Below are positions 58,600 to 64,000 of a stretch of 64,000 nt of DNA, piece after piece (within the stretch, counting starts at the first letter, position 1; each line of letters opens with the position of its first letter). This DNA is from Magnolia sinica. Taxonomy: Eukaryota > Streptophyta > Magnoliopsida > Magnoliales > Magnoliaceae. The DNA is taken from assembly GCF_029962835.1 (NCBI RefSeq), contig NC_080587.1, positions 53,411,528 to 53,475,527 of the forward strand. Direction: 5' to 3'. Both the position numbers and the translations under genes were made by a program. Below the pieces are notes generated by a model. The model saw only the letters and a program-made list of their open reading frames with translations, had not been told where the DNA came from and searched no databases.

Positions 58600-59767
58600 A
58601 CTTAAGGTGAATTATTTCCGTCAGATGGGCTTTTTTCAGCCAATCATAGCGATCTCGTCCTCGTAGGTTAACGAACATGGCAGCAAGCTGCTCATCCCTG
58701 GAGAGTAATTCACTGACATTGAATAGGTCGGTTTGTGTCAGTCATTCTACCTCTTCTAAGACACTTAACACTCTAGCCATTCAATTGGCTTCCTTACCGT
58801 CACCCATGCGAATGCCAAATTCACGCATTGCATTGGCAACATTATCTATAGATGTACCGAGTACCTCATAGGGACGAACGGGTCGCATCTTTTTCTTAGA
58901 AGAGCTACCGCTACGAGTAGTCTCAGAAGATAAAGGTGGGGTTGGACTATTGTGAAATGATCAGTTAGTAGTAAAATGGTGACTGTCAGTTGAGTAGCGT
59001 AAATACGGTCCGGAATCACCCAAATTATTCGAAGATAGATCAACATTATCATTCATCATGTCATTAGTGTCCGACTAAGCCTCGTTTAAATCCTGTTGTA
59101 CTCAAGATGACGAGGCACCCAAATTCCTACTTCCTTTCACATATCTTCCAGTGGCTTGATTATCCTTGACGATGACAGCTAAATCATCCAAGCGATTTAT
59201 CATCTTGCTCCGCAGTCGATTTGCACGTGGATGAGACTACGGAAAAAATGGATTAAGGATCAGGAAACAAATGACTATTATATAATATCATAATATGTAG
59301 AATTCAAATAATGCAATGTGTGGTGACTGAGATGTTACCCTTAGCCATCCTTTCCAAACATCGTCTGGGGCCGTCATAACCATTTGCTCGCAGTCCCATC
59401 CAAACCCGCTTACAGAAAGCATTTCTTTCACATCACTGTATTCACGCTTGTGATACCTCATCCGATCTTAGACATTCGTCCATGTGACACTCAAATTTGT
59501 GTGTTTTGTAATTTCAGTTGCTGCAACTTCATACGTTGACTTTTTGAACCCATTATCAGACTTACGACCAAGTGCAATTTGCTCACGTAAAGTAGAGAAT
59601 AACACTTCATCCATTTCAGACGTCCATTTCACTTTCGCTGCTCTACTTAAAGGCTCAACTAAGGACTTTTGAGTCCTACTCAATGGTGAGCAACGAGTTG
59701 GTCTAGGTGAATCTCTAGCAGGGGATGGTGAAGGTGTCTTCTGAGGAGATCTCCACGACTCAGCCAT
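58600..59767 (-). pseudogene. PIF/Harbinger ORF1: SANT/Myb-like DNA-binding protein
   Basis: Exon 1 starts at ATG 59767 with a Ser/Pro/Arg-rich leader, then a trihelix-like Myb/SANT domain: KVKWTSEMDEVLFSTLREQI, later TWTNV, and (after an in-frame TAA at 59468-59470) RMRYHKREYSDVKEMLS, SGFGWDCEQMVMTAPDDVW. A GT donor follows near 59340. The second exon (from about 59235) has SHPRANRLRSKM and a C-terminal helix-rich part (RPYEVLGTSIDNVANAMREF; LSRDEQLAAMFVNLRGRDRYDWLK). Further stops lie at 59102-59104, 59075-59077, 58961-58963 and 58742-58744, all in one frame and each one C-to-T change from a sense codon. In PIF/Harbinger elements the Myb-like partner helps bring the transposase to the element ends and the nucleus. 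This copy is dead but well preserved. Confidence 0.85.
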
Positions 59768-60010
59768 CTCACCTATGAAAATAAGATATAGTTAATATTG
59801 TCATTACTAACTATGGCAAAATACTTAGCAATTAGAACATTGCGCCGTGAAAATGTGCATGCGGATGTTATACATTCCAGAAAAACCACAAAAAGTTCAT
59901 ATTCTAACAAAGGAGATTCTAAAGCTATACTACATATTCTTATCATTAACCGTTATTAATAACATTTTGAAAAGGTCTTATAAATTCCTACTGGTGGTTT
60001 GGGAGTCCGC

Positions 60011-61366
60011 CTACATCCGATCGGCAATTTCGTCGCGCACGGTAATCCATGCATCTTTTTGCTGCTGGGTTACTTGAACCAACCATTGTCTCTCATCGTT
60101 CAATGAAACCTCATTCGGCGTCGGGTTAGTTTCTAAATCTCCTTCAGATATCCCAGCAGCAGGAAGGCTTTCAGTAGACTCGTCCTCCAAACGTATGAAA
60201 TTATGTAACACAAAGCACGCCACTACAATTTTAACTTGCGTTTTGTACGAATACGGAACAACCGTCTTCAATATAGGAAAACGAGCTTTTACAACACCAA
60301 AACAGTGTTTAATTGCATTCCGGAGTTGTGCGTGACGATAGTTAAATAACTCTTTGTTCGCAGGAGCTTTTCCGGTTCGATACTCTTGTAGATGATAACA
60401 AGCACCATGATAAGGAGCCATAAAACCCGGCGAATGTGCATATCTAGCGTCAACAACATAATATTTTCCTACAATTATCATTGGATGAACGTGCTTAGGT
60501 GCAGGCTTAGAAGTAAAATTTACACAGAGATAGTTATTGGTTTTCATTCGTGAATGTTACCGTGTGGGACCATTGACGGATCATCTATACGGGTGAGGGC
60601 ATTATGAAGAACCCTAGCATTTGAAGCCGAACCTTCCCAACCAGCCAGAACATATAAAATTTGCATTTTAAATGAGCAAGCCGCGAGTACATTTTGGGAT
60701 AGAAACCCTTTCCTGTTCCGGAAGCTCGTAGTGTCAAGGGCTGGTACATGGGTAAGAATGTGGGTTCCATCGATTGCACCAACGCAGTCCTAAATAGAGA
60801 TTAACATTGTCATTATTAAGGTGTTAAAGTTTAAGTAGGCATTATTGTTTTGAAAATTCAAAAGTACAAGTGTTACCTGAAAGTATGTTGCCCAATTGGG
60901 ATTCGAAGCTATCTCATGAGGTGTTTCTGGTCCAGCTTGGTTAACGTAATCGGGGTAGAGGGAGAGGATTGCATCAAGTACACGATGGAAGTGGCGACTC
61001 ACCGTTTCACCAGAACATATGAATCAGTGTCCTAACACCCGATTACGTACACTGTCCAATAGTGTGCAGGAAGAGTATTAGTTGCTCCTCAAGGCATACA
61101 TTCCTACTATCACATAAATGTGTCTTACCTCGTAACTGTTGAGCAAGGCGGAAAAAACTTCTTCGACTCATCCTAAGTTGAGTTAGACAGTCTGTGTCAT
61201 TAGTACGCACAATGGAGTTGATGAATCTAGATCGTTCTTCGTTGCCTTGTCTAGATGGTTGTCTAAACATGTACGTACGAGAGTATTCACCAATTGTAGA
61301 GACACATGCTCCCGCGGCAAGAATAAATATGCATGCAGCCACTTCTACTTCATCCAAGTCATCCAT
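60011..61366 (-). pseudogene. PIF/Harbinger DDE transposase (HARBI1/ALP1-like)
   Basis: Three exons on the minus strand: 61366-60878, 60789-60561 and 60468-60011, with GT-AG introns between them (the second joins PHG to KYYVVDARY exactly as in relatives). The N-terminal part has the helix-turn-helix region (SRFINSIVRTNDTDCLTQLR, SRRSFFRLAQQLR). The catalytic triad of the DDE_Tnp_4 family is present: Asp in DCVGAIDGTH, Asp in YYVVDARYAHSPGF, and Glu in KELFNYRHAQLRNAI, with the ARFPILK motif after it. A one-base frameshift near 61050 (after LFLHTIGQ) and a TGA at GH-stop-F (Arg CGA before) disable exon 1. The transposase cuts and pastes the element; here the active-site codons survive but the reading frame does not. 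Confidence 0.9.
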
Positions 61367-64000
61367 TACTTGTTTATCACCTACGCCTCAAGGATAATGG
61401 TCCACCCAAATTGACTGACGGTTGGCCTTCAATGTACATGTAAAGGATTACACCATTAAATTCCATAACTTATTTATCACTTTCATGTGTGTAAAACTAT
61501 CATTCAAGTGGTGTGATGGTGGAAAAAGATCACACCATTAAAATCCATCATGCAAGAACATTCATAATTATTTTAACTTCTAACATTATATTCATGACAA
61601 GGCTGGTTGGGCACAATAGGAAGAACGCTAACTCATGGTCCAATCCTCACGCTGTTTTGGGACTGTGACGGACTGTGACTCAGCAGCAACGGTGAGTTCC
61701 ACGAGTTAGTCTTTTTAATTTGTATTGATGGAGGCCACGTCTGCATTCTCTGAGTGACTGACTATTAAGGGTCGTGCTCTGCGAGAGTATCAAATAACTC
61801 CCCTTGCAGCGTGTGGGCGGGTTGAGTTCGTTTTGCATGTGCCGCAACTCTCCTGCACGTTTTGAGCCACTGGGGCCTATGTGCCGAGATGGTCTGATGA
61901 GAAACTTATACTGATAGGGTGATTCTTATCATCCCTATGTTTAGATGGATCTAAAAAAGTATTGAAAAGAGCACTTTCAACGGTCCACATTCTAGCTCCA
62001 CAGATCAAAGGTCATGATCATTGATTATTGCAGCGTAGATTATTAAAGCTAGCATCGAGAAGATTGGACGGTTCCAATCATTTAACTATCTCCGCACGTG
62101 AGTCCCACATGGCGAATGACACACTCAACTCAACCAGATTTTCACTTCTCACAAGTGGGGCCCACTCTTTAATATTCGAAACCATTGTCCTGTTACATCC
62201 CAACATGGATGGTCCCTGAACTAAATCTCCCACTCAGATTGGAAGATCCTAGCCATCCAATCTTAGATTTTCTTTTGATGAATGTTGACTGCTGCTGTAT
62301 CTCAATTTTTAAGCTTATGTTTGTGGGCCACAGATTGAGACATTGTGGAAGGCAACAGACTAATGGTCCGGATTACAGAAACATGGGCCAAGGTTGTGAG
62401 AATTGAAAACCCACATCTACTGTTGAGAGCCTTGGAATCATGTGATTCATGTTACAGTAGGGCCCACTTGTAACAAACGCTGCTAAATCGAAAAACCACT
62501 AATGCAAAATAACTTTTGTACTAACCAAGGTTTAAAAAGGATTCTTATTAACCTAATAAGAGACGTGGCATTGCCTTTTTACAATGGTAAATAGCCTTTG
62601 TAAAAGTTTAAAAGTTGCCATTCTGTGAGAGGTCTGAGCTGATCACACACTCATGGGTTGAAAAGCAATGTGTCCATTCATTATGTGGGTGAAGCCATCA
62701 ATAGCCCTTCAAAATCCATGGATGACAGATATTTGATCATTCCTCGGATTTCATGTATTCGAACACATGCTCTGTCGACTGCATATGATTATTCATATTT
62801 TACACACAAGCAATTGCATCTTTTCATAACAACGTCTAGAGGGAATGCAACGCGTGAAACTATCCATCGTCAATCTGGACTGTTCATTCATTCCACACCA
62901 CAGTTGGAAGGCTAAATAGTAAAAATTCACTGTTAGGATGATTTTGCTGCTTTGGGTGTTTATCATCTTGTTATAATCCATGGACAGAACGACTCATTTC
63001 CACTCATGTAATGGACAGGTAGGTTGAAAATAGTGGCATAGAATGAATGGACGGTCCTGATCCACGATTGACTGTCCCATGTATAATATCTAACACCCTT
63101 CTTCCACTTTATTTCCAATTTTATTTTCGGTTCGACACTCTCTCTGCGTTTTAGGTTAGTTCAACGAGTTGGTTACTCACCCACCATACATGCTGGGTCC
63201 ATCTACCTCAAATCCAACCCATTAAAAAGGTCATGGGGCCTACTTTTGATGGACAATCATCCAGAAGTAATGCCCACATCATGCATTTTATGACACAACT
63301 TGGATCGTTAACATAACGATTCAGAACACTCCAAATTCAAAAACTGACATTTGAAGGTCAAGATCTTCCAAGCCGTCCATTTATTTACTCTTTCTGCATT
63401 TTGGTCTAATAATTGGACCGTCTGGATTGACAAACATGCATGCAACATGCACAGTGGATAGGACACCATTTCAGAAACAACTAGAAACGCATATTCGGGT
63501 AAACACACATGGCTAAAGCATGCCCAGGAAGGTCCCACCCTGACCAAAGGGCCGGCTGCATGTATGAGATTTAATCCTTATTACGTGTCCATATACACAC
63601 CCATATATGAGATTTAATCTCCAATATTTTAATAAGACACTCATGTACACACACCCTATATGATAATACAATCATAAAATAGATCCATATAGAATGAAGT
63701 GATATGGAAAAATAGTAATCACAAATATGGAAAAAAGCAATCCGATAAGGGGTGATCACAACATACTCGTAATTCTGATGACAACAAGAAGGATCTTCAA
63801 AGTGTATTCCAAACTGAAAATATAAATGAAAATATTTTCTTACGTGGTGGGAAACAGTAGGGATGGAGTATTACAAAACATATAACTGATTTTGTTCATC
63901 CATACCATCCATTTGTTGAATAATCAAGTGGATGGTTGGCCACCGTGGATTACATATGACCCTGCACGCGGTTAGGATCATTGGCAAGACATTGAAAATG
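61367..64000. other. No recognised feature
   Basis: Moderately AT-rich sequence with scattered GTGGGCCC motifs (for example near 62156) and TATATG-rich stretches near 63600. Open frames are short (62-85 residues) and without recognisable domains. Neither the right end of the transposon nor later methyltransferase exons could be found here. Confidence 0.5.

Larger units (their letters stand above)
57192..61366 (-). mobile_element. PIF/Harbinger DNA transposon (left end defined, right end not found)
   Basis: The left terminus GGGCCCGTTTGGCCACC (57192) is preceded by TAA, matching the 3-bp TAA/TTA target preference and GGGCC..GTTTGG ends of plant PIF/Harbinger elements. The subterminal region has repeated CATGTTTGGAA and CTCGGGATTG motifs. 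Three minus-strand ORFs follow: a third ORF (58242-57772), a SANT/Myb-like ORF (59767 to about 58600) and the DDE transposase (61366-60011). I could not find the matching right terminal repeat in 61367-64000, so the end coordinate given is only the transposase start and the copy is probably truncated on that side. Confidence 0.8.

Noticed and set aside
1-64000. tRNA, rRNA or CRISPR features
   Set aside because: Box A/B-like signals belong to SINEs, and regular repeats are minisatellites or tandem arrays without unique spacers.

Overview
The window is plant nuclear DNA dominated by transposable elements. Evidence for a plant: chromodomain Ty3/gypsy and Ty1/copia retrotransposons, tRNA-type SINEs, a PIF/Harbinger transposon with a plant-type SANT partner ORF, GT-AG introns, and the 5' exons of a plant MePCE/BCDIN3-type RNA methyltransferase gene. 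The abundance of repeats carrying GTGGGCCCAC next to CATGATGTATG reminds me of magnoliid genomes, but that is an impression, not a proof. No bacterial, organellar, rRNA, tRNA or CRISPR features were seen.

Backbone. Once young insertions are removed, much of the window is a segment present in three tandem copies. U1 is 4107-31926, U2 is 31927-39364 and U3 is 48928 to about 54.8 kb. Each copy begins with a 1.0-1.4 kb tandem array of ~33-36 bp units rich in GTGGGCCCAC and GATGT, followed by an AT-rich stretch and a SINE. In U3 (and, decayed, in U2) the 5' part of a methyltransferase gene follows. In U3 a TATA box (54044), exon 1 (54182-54298) and exon 2 (54643-54757) look intact; no later exon is visible up to 64000. 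U2 holds a dead copy (36564-37023: start lost, one nonsense, exon 2 cut). U1 has lost the gene part. U1 and U2 share a further ~1.3 kb segment after it.

Insertions. 1-4106 is the 5' side of a minus-strand Ty3/gypsy element (gag plus long LTR) inserted in the U1 array. 6011-26138 is a 20 kb composite: a minus-strand chromodomain Ty3/gypsy element with two ~2.6 kb LTRs around a 2.1 kb remnant of RNase H, integrase and chromodomain. Three solo LTRs are nested in its LTRs (7274-10936, 16252-20159, 20250-25488). A further solo LTR lies at 26669-31152. A minus-strand Ty1/copia element (39365-48927) sits at the start of the U3 array and carries MITEs. All these fully contained insertions have recognisable 5-bp target duplications, so their order can be read.

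Right part. 57192 to at least 61366 is a minus-strand PIF/Harbinger DNA transposon with a DDE transposase (three exons), a SANT/Myb-like ORF, and a third ORF (58242-57772) that joins an RNase H1-type hybrid-binding (viroplasmin-like) domain to a Ser/Thr-rich linker and a C-terminal membrane segment. This third ORF is the most unusual item. All three ORFs carry stops that are explained by C-to-T changes. 61.4-64 kb has no feature I recognise.
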